DNA of 64,000 nucleotides, taken from assembly GCA_013396915.1 (NCBI GenBank), contig VWZL01000728.1, forward strand, positions 1,888,561-1,952,560, written 5' to 3'. This DNA is from Stercorarius parasiticus. Taxonomy: Eukaryota > Chordata > Aves > Charadriiformes > Stercorariidae. Positions 23,201 through 35,200 of this stretch are shown here, piece after piece. Every line of letters starts with the position of its first letter. Within the stretch, counting starts at the first letter, position 1. Under the pieces are notes generated by a model. It worked only from the letters and a program-made list of their open reading frames with translations. It did not search any database and was not told the DNA's origin. Position numbers and translations under genes: made by a program.

Positions 23201-26200
23201 CTCTAATTTGCAGAGCTCCTTCTCCTTCCTCTGCTTCTCTAGTTCCTTCTCCTTCTTTGTTTGTTTCTTCAGCTGAAAGAGCAAAAAAGGAGGACTAGGA
23301 AAAAGCAGGCACTTCATGTGAGAATAGGCAGGCCCAGCTAAAGCACAGCCAGACCTCAGTATGTCCAAGGCCAGTTTTCACAGAAAGAGGTGAGGCCAAT
23401 TGTTTAAGAGAGGAGGAAAATGGTACACAGACCCCACCCCTTCACACACAGTTCACACCTCCAAGAAGAGCAGCAGAAATCTCATTTCTTCTAATGAAAT
23501 ACATTGAGGGACCAAATACTTTGCTAGTTTTCACCCCAACTGCAGGATTCAAACTTCACCCCTCCCTCTCATTCTTCTATCTTCACCCTCCGGGCCAGTT
23601 CTCACCACCACCCTCCACTCTAAAAATCCAGGATACACGGGGAGAAATTGTGCAGGAGCTGGGTATGTGATTGGATCGCTGGGGTGACTCAGGTCTAAAT
23701 TGGGACCTGACAGTGCCATAGTTCTCTGCACAAGTCAGCTTTACCTTGGACAACAAAGCATCAGCCATGCATGGCCTTTGCAGAGGTGAGTTTTGAGGGA
23801 CAGGGAAATCCTGAAGAGCAAACATGAAAGCAATTCATGACCTTGTTTCCCATTTTTCTGAATTGCTTACACTGGAAAAAACTCTTCTAAAAAATTACAG
23901 CACAAATGAAGATTTTTTTGTGTTTTTCTAAATAAGAGGACAATAATTTGAAAAGGTTTTTCACCTCCGTTTTTTCCTGTAAATTTACAACGCTCTAAAG
24001 TAAAAAACAGAGCTGACATCAAATACAAAAATTTTACTTTCATTAAAACGTTTGATAATGATTTTTTCCACATGTCAACATGAGAAGCCCTATTTTCATG
24101 CAGCCATCATGAAATAGGGCATTTTCTCCTCTGCTTCAGAGATATCTGCTGCTAAGTCCACAGCTCAGAGTTGTTAAGGAAGTTGTGTGTTAGCTATCAG
24201 AGATGTTCCCTTGGGCTAAAAGGCTTTGCTATGGGGCAGATAGACATGCAAATACCGAGACATCACATTACAGCCATCATTTGGTGTCTCCTGTGCAGGC
24301 AACAGTAGTACGCAGTACCTTAGACTGTGGATCCTCCTCCTCCTCGCTTTCTGAGCTCTCTTCCTTCTGATTCAGCGCAGGCATCTCCATTGCATTCATG
24401 TTCTCATCCCAGGTGAAACCCATGGAAACCTGCAGCCTAGGAGCTTCACCATGTTTCTTTATCTGTTTGGAGGAAGACAGGGAATTCCCCTGGGTTTTAA
24501 TTTGGCATTTTTACACTGAGATCAGACAACTACTATTTGCTTGTAGCTTCTCTCTGGCCAGTACTATTGACTTCTCACACTTGCACACTGCCCACCAGCA
24601 AAAACATTAAACTCTGGTCACCTTTGCTGTAACTTAAATTCAATCCATCTCAAGCCATTTTCAGATGACCCAAACACCAGTTTGTATCACTCCTATCTGC
24701 AGCAATGATACTTGTTATCATCCAAGCAAAACTAACACATCTCAATAGGGCTGGAAAGTCATTTCAGGCTCAGGTTCTCCAAACTTCTCACCTTAGATTT
24801 CTTTTTAGCTGCCTCTTCCTCCTGGTCATCATCCTCCTCCTCCCGGTAATATACCTCAATTCCACTGTCATTTTCATCTGCTGGGCAGATCTTCTTTTTT
24901 TTTGGCTTTGCCTCCTGCAACAAGGGGAAATGAGTAGATCGTGGAGAGCAACAACTGTGATGAATCTTAAAGGCAATTCTGATCACAAAGAGCCTGACAG
25001 CAGAGAGAGGGTGGTGCACTGGCACAGCATTCCCCACTATTCTCTCACATAACAGAGACAACAGAGAATAAACCCATGCTCACCTACATACAGTGCCAAG
25101 ACCACAGGATGGGCCACACAGGCAACACAACTCGGCTGCTAATTCAATTAACTCCCACCCAAATGGAATAGTTTCTGATCTTTGCTAATCTCAAACGCAA
25201 TTTAATCTTTTTTTCCTTACTCTTTATAATTCCTCAGCCTGATCCCAAGTGGATAATCCTAGTCCCTTCGGTATTTACGCCAATGAAGTCCTTTAGCATG
25301 TCCTGCGCAATCACATCCATACCTGCTCACTTTCAGAGTCTCCTCTTCTCCGTTTTGTCTTCATATTAAGCTCTTCTCTCTTTTCCCTATCATCTGCCTC
25401 TCCTTTCTCTTCCTCTGCATCATATCGTGGTAGGTCTAGGGATTCAGGTAAGACACTCGGCATTCCGGTGTCCTCAGGCAGGAGAGAGAGCTCAATGTGT
25501 TTTTCTGTTACACTGTGATGCATTGCCAGGAGTAGTAGGAGAGAAGAGAAAAAAAATCTGAGCATTTACAATGACTGCAAAGATACGAATGTCTTTCAAA
25601 TATTCCTGGCTTTTATCCTCCCTCTTTCCATTTTCTCCTTATTAATCCATGGTCCCTTTTAAAGAACGTTGGAACCTACCCAAGCACCTTCGCAGTGAGC
25701 AGCTTTCCTTCGGGCAGGTACTTTTCATATAAGGAGTGTTTCTGTACAAAGTAAGGGGAAACATTCTGGAACAAGATTCGGCACAGAAGAGAATTGGACA
25801 AGCTGAGAAGAGGAAGAGAACAAAAGAATAAGTATTCCATAGCAGGGGAAAAGAAAAAAAAAATGCAGTGACTATATCTGTGGTACCACCAGTTCTATAT
25901 AGTGTCACCCAAACTCTACCTACTTTAATTTCACAGGCTCGAGAAAGCAGCAATGACATCTCGATTCCCAGGAGGAAATTCACTTTGCAACATCGCATTA
26001 CACCCGAAACAAGATTCCAGAATTGTACATTCAAAGTAAGTTCTCCAAGACCCCTCTTCTCCCAGTATCATTTTCTTATGCTACTCACCCAAAGAATACA
26101 CCTGATGGAGTGATTGATTTGACATAGCCTCTCACTAGCTGGCCTTTTTTAACATCCTTAATACATGTTATTTCAACATCCTCTACTTTGCTGTTGCTCT

Positions 26201-29200
26201 TTGGGTTTAGCCTAAAAGAAAAGAGAGGTCAGAAGTTAAAGCACTCATCTGAATAATCCACATTCTGCTCTGGATATCAAAAAAATAAATCAGTATTAAC
26301 ACCAGCTAGTACTTTCTGGAAAACATACCAGATCAGAGACACTCTTCAGTTTATTGAAATGTACTAATGGACTACCTGCATCTCTGACAAGCTGTACATA
26401 GCATTAGAGAATAAACATGTTGCTGTAAACAAAGACAAACAAAACAGATCAGCCTGGCTTCCTCTGACACTAAGAAAATAAGGAGAGTAAAATGGTGTCT
26501 GAAATTTTGCACAGAAGTGGCTTGGGTTTTTTCCACTTATTTCTAAGATACTTCATTCCACATGGCTTAAGCATTTTTGCTCCACAGAGAAGACAAAGCA
26601 AGAGGTTTGGTTTTAAGAGACATTTAGGACTAAGTCTGCTATTTATTAAAATGTTTAAAATGCAGCCGAACACTGAAAAGTAACTTGCTTGTATTGCAAA
26701 TTCAATGGTGGAACTTTCCCTTTATTCCCAAATAATCAGACAAAAATATTAAGTCAGGTCTAGAAGCTATGATAAACACTTGATCAGCTCTATATTTAAG
26801 TATCAGATACCTCCACGTTTGTCAATACACAGGAAAATCTTTCTGAAGCAGGAACAAGTCTCATCCCTTAAAAAAAATTAAAATGTAGTCCTTGTCCTTT
26901 GAACACTTCACACTGATCTGCCCAAACTGTATTTCACTATCCTTTTCTTCACTAGTTGGAGATCACAGTCTGGAGGGAAGACACATACCGGGATTGCCGG
27001 AGAGATAACTGGATTTTGCCATTCTTATTGGAGAGGATGTAGCACCTGCATGGCAGAGTAAGGGGAGAAAACAGAAAGCTTTTTTACCTGATAAAAAAAA
27101 AGCCACAGGTAGAAAATAGATATTTTCACTAGCAGAATGAAGTCCTACAGGAAACAAACCACTCTGTCCCTTGGAGCACTTGCTGTCTAACACAAACCAG
27201 TTCATGAAACCAGCTGAAGAGCTTTTTGAAACATACCTACTTGCTTTACCCAGTCTCTATTGCTAGTACAAAAGACTGTTCTGACAAAAAGATTGTTACA
27301 ACTGAATCACTTGGCCTGTGGCACTCTCCTGCATTCCCAACAAGTCTGTGAAGTAGGGAAATGCAATTACTTGTGCATTACAAATGTAAAGACAACTGAC
27401 TTGCCAAACAGCCCACGGAACCACAGCAGAGCTGGGCTAACTGGCTTCCCTCAGTCCCATCAGCACCTTAGCTAAGAGAGTAGCTACTCTCAAAACACAA
27501 TCCAAGAAGGCAGCTGAAAAGGTGCTTCTTCATACATGGAAAATTCAAGACTTTCACCCAAACGCATATAAGGTCGTAAGTCAGCATTACTTCTTAGCTA
27601 CAGACTGAACCTTACAGGTCTGGCATCACCTTATAGCAGCAAAAAGCCTGTCACCAAACAGGGATATTTCTAAGCCTCGCAGCTTGAGGGAACAAGACAG
27701 ACAATTACTAACCTGACAATCTTGCCAACTTTGAAGTCACCCAGAGGATTCTTTGTATAAGTATCACTCAGGTGAAAGATGCTGACTCTGCCAGTCTTCC
27801 CACCTGGCAGCGCCATGGTCAAACCAATGTGTGGAGTCACATTTGTTACCATGCCTATAGTGATGGTGCCCTGCTCCAGTGACTGAATTCCTGGAAAAAG
27901 CGAAGGAGGGAGAGGACTTCATAACACTCCAAAAGTATGCAACCAAAGCAGCAGGTGTAATGAGTCAGTGAAGCTGATTTTAGTTGCCTAGTCACATATC
28001 AAACCCACCACTTTTTGGCAAGGTGCAGCCTATGCACTCTCTCAGTTCACAGCAACGTTTGCCTTGGTAGCCCAGATAAGGTTCCCTAGTTGCACAGCTC
28101 CAGGATCCAGAATAACTGACAAATGATGACATATATACCATCTCACGTCTGAGATCAGAAGGGAACATGTTCATAAGGGCTAAGAGAAGGGCTTCAGTCT
28201 GGGACAGCAGGAAAGTGATTCTTTAGTCTAAAGGTCTGACCAATCTTGCCTTCCATGCTGCTACAACTGGGTCAGGGTCCCGGGGGTTAGTTCTGTCCTA
28301 CAGGGAGATACAGCTTGGCTCTGGAGTGTAACATCTTCACCCAAGGGGTCAGTGCAGGCCCGCCTCTGAGTAAAGCATCATATGCTGTGGGGTCCTGCTG
28401 GTAAGACTCCACTATACCTGTGAGTGACAAGCAGAGGTTTGTTTCAGTGACATCTGTTCCAGTCACTGTAGCTGATATCGCCTGGCCATTTTTGAAGCTC
28501 TTTTCTGGATGTTTTAAGACCTGAAAGAAAAGACAGATTCCCACTTATTACCAGAAAAAAAGCTTTGCACAACTCTGACTGGTGCTTTTCCTATGAAGCT
28601 TTACGCTTTCTACGCACATCTTTGATGTATACACTTGACTGATAGCTCAGCATTGCTTCAATGGCTCTGCTATCCTGAGCTGAACTAGCTACAGGCATAG
28701 TACTTGCTTGACAGTGAGGGGCAGCGATGCCTGAAGGGCAGAGCACTATATTATGAGTTCACATGGATGTCAGAAGTGTCTGCAGTCATTACTTACAGCC
28801 ATGTGCACGGAAAAAGATTTTGCGTAGCTTATCTCTAAGGGCCTCTTACCTTGATGTTGACAGATAGCAGCAGCTGAGGAACTCTTCCTCGAACGTCAGG
28901 GGTGACTTCTACCTCCAGCCAGTTTTTGAGGATGTTATACTGAGAAGACACCAAATAACCACAGAAGACCACATGAGACCTCAGAAAAAAAAAAAAACCC
29001 TTGCCTGGAGAATTCACTAATTTTTAAAGCTAGAAAGAACAGGGGACGAAAGCCAGTCTTGGCCCTTGCACCAAGCAAAAATGGTGATTTGGCTTCTACT
29101 CTCACAAGGATAACACTGCTATGGTTCACAGGCAAGTGCACACAGGATCAGCAGTGAGCATAGTTTGTGCTGGTGGCATACGCAATTTCTCAAAGGCCAT

Positions 29201-32200
29201 TTTGCTAGAGCACAGGGTGAGAAGCATCTGCTGGCAACAAATAGGCATGTCAAAGAGGATAAGTCGGGTCGACTCTGTCAAGTACAGAAAATGTGACATC
29301 CTTCTACTCTCCCCCTAAGACACTGCACTTTGCATGGGCCACTCTCATGGTTAATGAAGACCATAGTAAAGTCAGTGTTTAGGTCTGAACTAAGGCCCCT
29401 GAGGTTACCCCAACTTGCTGCCTCCCCCAGTCTTAGGAAAACTCTGATCTCACCTTTTTCACAAAACAGGTGACTGTCTGTCCAACACTGTAGAGTTCAA
29501 GTTTCTTGAGGGCACTGTCTTCTTTAAGGTTCAGCATTTCTGTGACTTCCCCTTCTATTTCGCTGTTTGCAAACAAAGAAAGAGGACATCAGTAAGTCAG
29601 CTTTGGTCCTAATGATGAAGATAGGCATTAGAAACCCAAAAGATTATGGTGAGACAGCACTACTGTGACAATGCCTTTGTGACATTCATCACCATTTCCC
29701 CCCCAGCTGCATCCTTCTGCAGGGAATTAATTCTTCCCTGGGCTTAAGAGGGAATCCTTCTGACATGAATGGGCATACCAGCATCCGCACTGGCAGAACC
29801 TGAAGCCAAAAGGACATTCACAGAATCACACAGAATGACAGGGGCTGGACAGAACCTCTGGAGATCATCTAGTCCAACCCCCCTGCCAAAGCAGGGTCAC
29901 CTAGAGCAGGTTGCACAGGAACACGCCCAGGCGGGTTTTGAATGTCTCCAGAGGAGACTCCACCACCTCTCTGGACAGCCTGTTCCTGTGCTCTGTCACC
30001 CTCAAAGTAAAGAAGTTCCTCCTCATGTTTAGATGGAACTGCCTATGTTCAAGTTTGTGCCCGCTACCCCTTGTCCTGTCACTGGGCACCACTGAAAAGA
30101 GCCTGGCCCCATCCTCCTGACATCCACTCTTTAAGTATTTATAAGCGCTGATAAGATTCCCCCTCAGTCATCTTTTTCCAGACTGAAAAGACCCAAATCC
30201 CTCAGCCTTTCTTCATAAGAGATGTGTTCCAGTCCCCTAATCATCTTNTTCAAAAAAACCCCACGTGCCAGGAGAGCACTGTGAGGTTTAACACAGCTCC
30301 CAGACCCACGTTAGTGTGAGAGAGGGAATAAGAGGCCTTGCCACACTTGCACACATGTGGAGCTCCTTGCTTATGGTCAGCTGCTGCACAAACGGATGGG
30401 AAGCTAGAAGGATACAACGTCTGTGAAGCATCTGCAGACAGCACAGAGGCTAACACTTACCTTGGTCGAATGCTCAGCTCTGGAATGGACTGCGTGAAGT
30501 GTGGATGGGTGATAGGCAGGTACCTGAAAAAACAGGATAAGGATCAATGTTTCTCCTGATCTCCCCAGGCCCCAGTCAGTCACCTGTAATCCCTCTGCAT
30601 TGGCAAAAAAAACAGGGGTAAGCCCTCCAAAACTACGAAAGTCTTCGAGTTCCAGTTCTTCCTAGTATTATTTCAGTGGCAATTCAAGCGCCTAAAATAC
30701 TCTGGCAAATTTATCACCTAGGGACAACTCCTGCTTTCATTTAAGACTTCCTCTGGACCTTAAGAGTTTAGACATTTTTTTTTCTTGCAATCTATACTCA
30801 AGATAAATACAGTGACACAGGTACAGAGCTAATTCACTGAAACCTGGATCTCATTCTAATAGCAGACTTCCTGGCATTCCCCAAGAAGTAATATTATGAG
30901 CATGTTTTCCCACCTGTGAGTATTTACATCTCTGCCTCCAATGACTCGGGCAGTCACCTTCTGTCCAGCTTTCAGTGTATATGTTGGAAAACAGCCTATG
31001 GGCACTTCATCCAGAATCCGGGATGCATGGATTGAACCTGTCAGCTTGTCATCAATAGCAACTGTGACATGGGTTGGTTTGATGGATTTAACAGTACCAG
31101 TAACAATATCCCCCAGGGAAAGCGAGTGTTCCACAGGAGCAAGCATCTCTTCTAATGCTGTCTCAGATTCTTTCCGAACCCTCACAAAAACATTCTTCTT
31201 TGCTGGGCCTTGTACTGCTAATAAGACTCCGTGGTCATTCACCTTCACTACTTTTAAGGTTGCAGAGATTGTTTGTCCCACCTTCAGTTTTTCTGAGTCA
31301 AAGCGGAAGGTGTCATTGAAGTGAGAGGCTATGGGGATAGCTGCCAGATGGCCTGTTTCCAACAAAGACACGATGGCAAACTCTTCTGCTACGTGCTGCA
31401 CGATGGCAGAGTGCTGGGAGTTCTCTGTGAACCGCTAGACAGACAGAGATGGAGAGAGTGACTTCTCCTGCCGAGATTTTGATTCCCTCCATTCCACCTC
31501 CCACAATTCTAAAGCAGGAAACAGTCCCCCCTCAAAATTCATTAATTGCCTAGAGTTTGCTAGACGCACCGAAACATACAAATCCAAGAACTGAACACAT
31601 ACTTGCTTGGGTCTTTGTTTTAACAGTTCTTCCTGAAGAGAAACATACACCCTGGATGTGAGGGCATCCACATGAAGAACCAATGCCTTGGTTTTCTCAC
31701 CAGGAACAATATTTTTGTCTAAAAATGAAAAAAGGACATTATCTCCTGATGACAGTGGAGAATTTTGAGGAACCGAGCTAATGGCACATGACAGATAGGA
31801 AGCTCAGGAACTAAACTGAACCTGTGGTTCAGTTTAATTCCTGAAGACCATGGCGATAAAAAGCTGTTTAATTCCTAATTGTAGCTAAGTTACTGTAACA
31901 AAGTCAACTTAGTAACAAACATATAATAAGTCTCTTTAAGAAAAAAACAGATTCCTCCAACATTAATGGCAAGGAGGAAAAAAAAACGGGGGCTTTTTTA
32001 TTTGGAAAAAGAGTCTGATGCTTTCATGGGAAAACTAAATTGATTTTTTGAAAAGGCAACTCTTAAATAATGCAGACAAGGCCGACTAAACACAAATTCA
32101 AGATAATATAGGTTTTGAAAATGGTATGCTAACATTTGCACAAAACCATCATCAGTCTATCTGTTGCTGAGGAAACAAAGAAACTCTTCTGAACACAGAA

Positions 32201-35200
32201 GTGCTGCAATATTACTCCTGATGAAGTTAGCACTTTATATTTGTTTCATTGGTTTATTCATTATCTCTGAATGTACTTGTTTGGTTCTGCATAATATGGC
32301 ACTTCTCTGCTTTAATTTTTCAATTGCAAAGTACTGAACTGCAGTCCTGTTTTAAAGTCACAGTGATTTAAAAGAAAAATTAACATCTATTTCAAATAGA
32401 GCATACTCCACGGAATATACTTCTAAAGTAAGAAAAAAAGAAAAAAGAACAAGAAAACTGAAGCTTGTATTAGTACTTTTTCTATACACAGTATCCTTCA
32501 AATAAGGATCTCAGCACAAACTAGACCTTACAAGATGCCCAAGATATGAGGCAGGATTAGGCCGGGTTTACAGATGGGGTAACAGAGGCACAGGCAGGTT
32601 TAAATGGTATGTTCCAAATGATGCAAATGGGTCAGTAACACATTAGGAAACTAAGCCACACTTCAAGCCCACCCCTACTCTGATCAGACTCTTCACAGAT
32701 TAGTTCCTCATCAGCAGAATTCATTTCAGGACAGACGTTTCAAAGTACAAAAGTGAAAACCAACGCAAGGAAAGACAAGACCCTCACCTCCCAAATGGTA
32801 GCGAGTGGCTGTTACAGTCAAGCCTGTGACACAGCTGCCACTGAACAGTGCTGAGCCATCCTCCTTCACATCCTGCACGACCAGCTGCAGCTCCTTCCCA
32901 GGCACCAACTCACAAAGGCCTCGGGCCACGCTGGGCTCCCCTGAACAAAGGGAAGAGGAAGTGGGAAGCCAGTTTTACCTATGTTGTTTGTTTGCAAAAC
33001 AAAGACAGCCTTCATATTTGCTCAAGAGTGCATGAACAAGCATTTATATCCACCTTCATAACGGATAACAAAGTTTAGTCTCCTGAATCTGTAGAAATAC
33101 AAAATAAATTCTAAGATTTAAGCAAAGTAGAAACACTTTTGTGCCACTAAGGATCTGATAACTTTGGAGAGAACATTTTCCAGTCTTACAGAAATACCGG
33201 CACACAGCACTGCATATAGAAAAAGGTGAAAGCAAAATGGATTAACACTAAAAACACAATTATAGGAAGCAAAACATAAACGCTACTGGATATAAAAATA
33301 CCTAAAAGAGGCAAAGTTATAATTTGGTCAAAAATAATCTGCAATATATCCAGTATTCCTCACACCGGAAACAGTATGTGAGAAAACCTTTGCTAGAGGA
33401 CTCGTTCAGCAAACCTGTAATACAAGTAGGCAAATCTATTTGTACAAACTAATCCTCACGTGAGTACTAGGTTTGGGTTATCACCAGCACTTGAGAGCCA
33501 GCATAATTATCCTTGTACTTTCTGGTTAAGCAGATCCTGGCTAAGGCTCAGAGTGGTTGAAAAAATCCCTCTGTGGTTATCAGGCATCCCATGCACAAAT
33601 ACCAACAATAAAAAAAGAACTTGATAATCACAGCATGCACAAATGCAGATTTCTGTACCATAAGAATAGCAGGAATTCTTGACTGCCAGGAAAAACACTG
33701 CTAGTGTCCTTCACTGTCATAGTTTGAAAAGCACTGTTAGATGAAGGTAAAAATAGTAATTTCCCATCAGTTATGAGTTACCAGCAAATATAGTATGCAT
33801 ACAAATAATAGCCCTATACAAAGCTAGTCCTATTTACTTAAATGCAATAAGAGCACCTGCTGCCCGCAGTATATAACAGGCAAGTAAGAAAATTCTTCTT
33901 AAATCAAAGCCTTCTCCTATATTATTTCAATCCTCCAAAAGCATCATTCACTTTAAACAGCTGTACTATTCTTCAGAAAGCAGCAGGGGAAAAAAGATTA
34001 CGGCTTTACCATCGGACAGCTAACTTGCCCAGCCTTTCTAATGTCACAGTAAGTGACATTGATGCACTGACTCAGGCCACTTCCAGTTGTCTTCTGTCTT
34101 TCTGTCACTTTTGAGTAAAGAAAATTGACATGACATACATTCTGATTCTTATGTGCCTATCACCAGAGCTGTTCTTCCTAAACTAAGTTATTAGCAGGGG
34201 CAGGTGTCAAGTGCCTGTTTCCAATACATGAGTTTACACCAAATGAGAGCCTCCTGTATTGCTTATCGCCATTCTCTTTTCAGGTATTTGGTGAAATTCA
34301 GGTTTGTACATTGGGCGACCTGCTTTGCTTCACTGGTGCTTTATGGCAATTCACTGAGGCACACAGAAATAAACTCCTTCTGGACTTCCACTTAAAAAAA
34401 AAAAACAAACACAAAAAAACCCCACACAACAGGAAAACTATATACCTACCCCTCTGTTGGCACATCAGATAGGTTTCATAGCTTGGCCCAATATCCCTTA
34501 TGTCTGTAAGCTCTTTGGAATTTAACATCCTCTTATTGACCAGAGAAATCAGGTTTGCAGACTAAGGCTCTTAAAATACAAGGGCACAGAGTACTAAAAA
34601 CTCATCATTGCCAGATTCAAAATAAACAGGAAGAGACCGTGCCTCACGTGACACATAATTAAATGGTGAAACTACTGCCACATGTCTCAGTCAATTAAGT
34701 TTTAGATTGGTTCATAAAGCAATTACAAGTATTCACACAAAAAACATGTCTCCAAGGCTGGAGAACAGCTTTGGTCCACAGAACATTCTATCTCACCCTG
34801 GCCCTCCTTATTTTCACCTTCACAGGCCCTTCAAGTAGCCCATCCTTTTGCACCATTATATTTCCCTTTCTCTTTTGGTATATGGACCTCACAGTTTGTC
34901 TATTTATACCCTTATTTTTAGATCTCTAAGCTTCAGCCTGAAATCAATGTAAGAGGCCAAGCAGACTTCAATGAAAAGAGCAGCTTCTTTGGTTTGTTCC
35001 AGCTGTAGTTGCAAAAAGCCGTCTTGTCAATGGCAGACACTGCACACACAACTTTCTTCTAACAAGGTCCTCTCGGAAGCCAAGTTTTTGCTTGAACTGA
35101 CTTTTCTTTCACTTAAAAGAAAATGGTGTTCCCTTTTTGAAAATGGTTTTCCCCAGGGGCTCTGGAGCCCCTTTTTTGTGATATGATACCCTTTAGCAGA

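Noticed and set aside
29597..29691. C/D-box snoRNA candidate in a PDCD11 intron (minus strand GTGATGA and CTGA about 90 bases apart)
   Set aside because: No terminal stem flanks the boxes, no convincing C'/D' pair, and I recognise no rRNA guide sequence. A similar box pair at 45314-45386 fails for the same reasons.
34549..34608. C/D-box pair in the longest PDCD11 intron
   Set aside because: ATGATGA and CTGA are present but the flanks do not pair and the spacing is short.
35151..35180. Short palindrome AGGGGCTC..GAGCCCCT in a PDCD11 intron
   Set aside because: Only 8 pairs with a 2-base loop; expected by chance at this scale.
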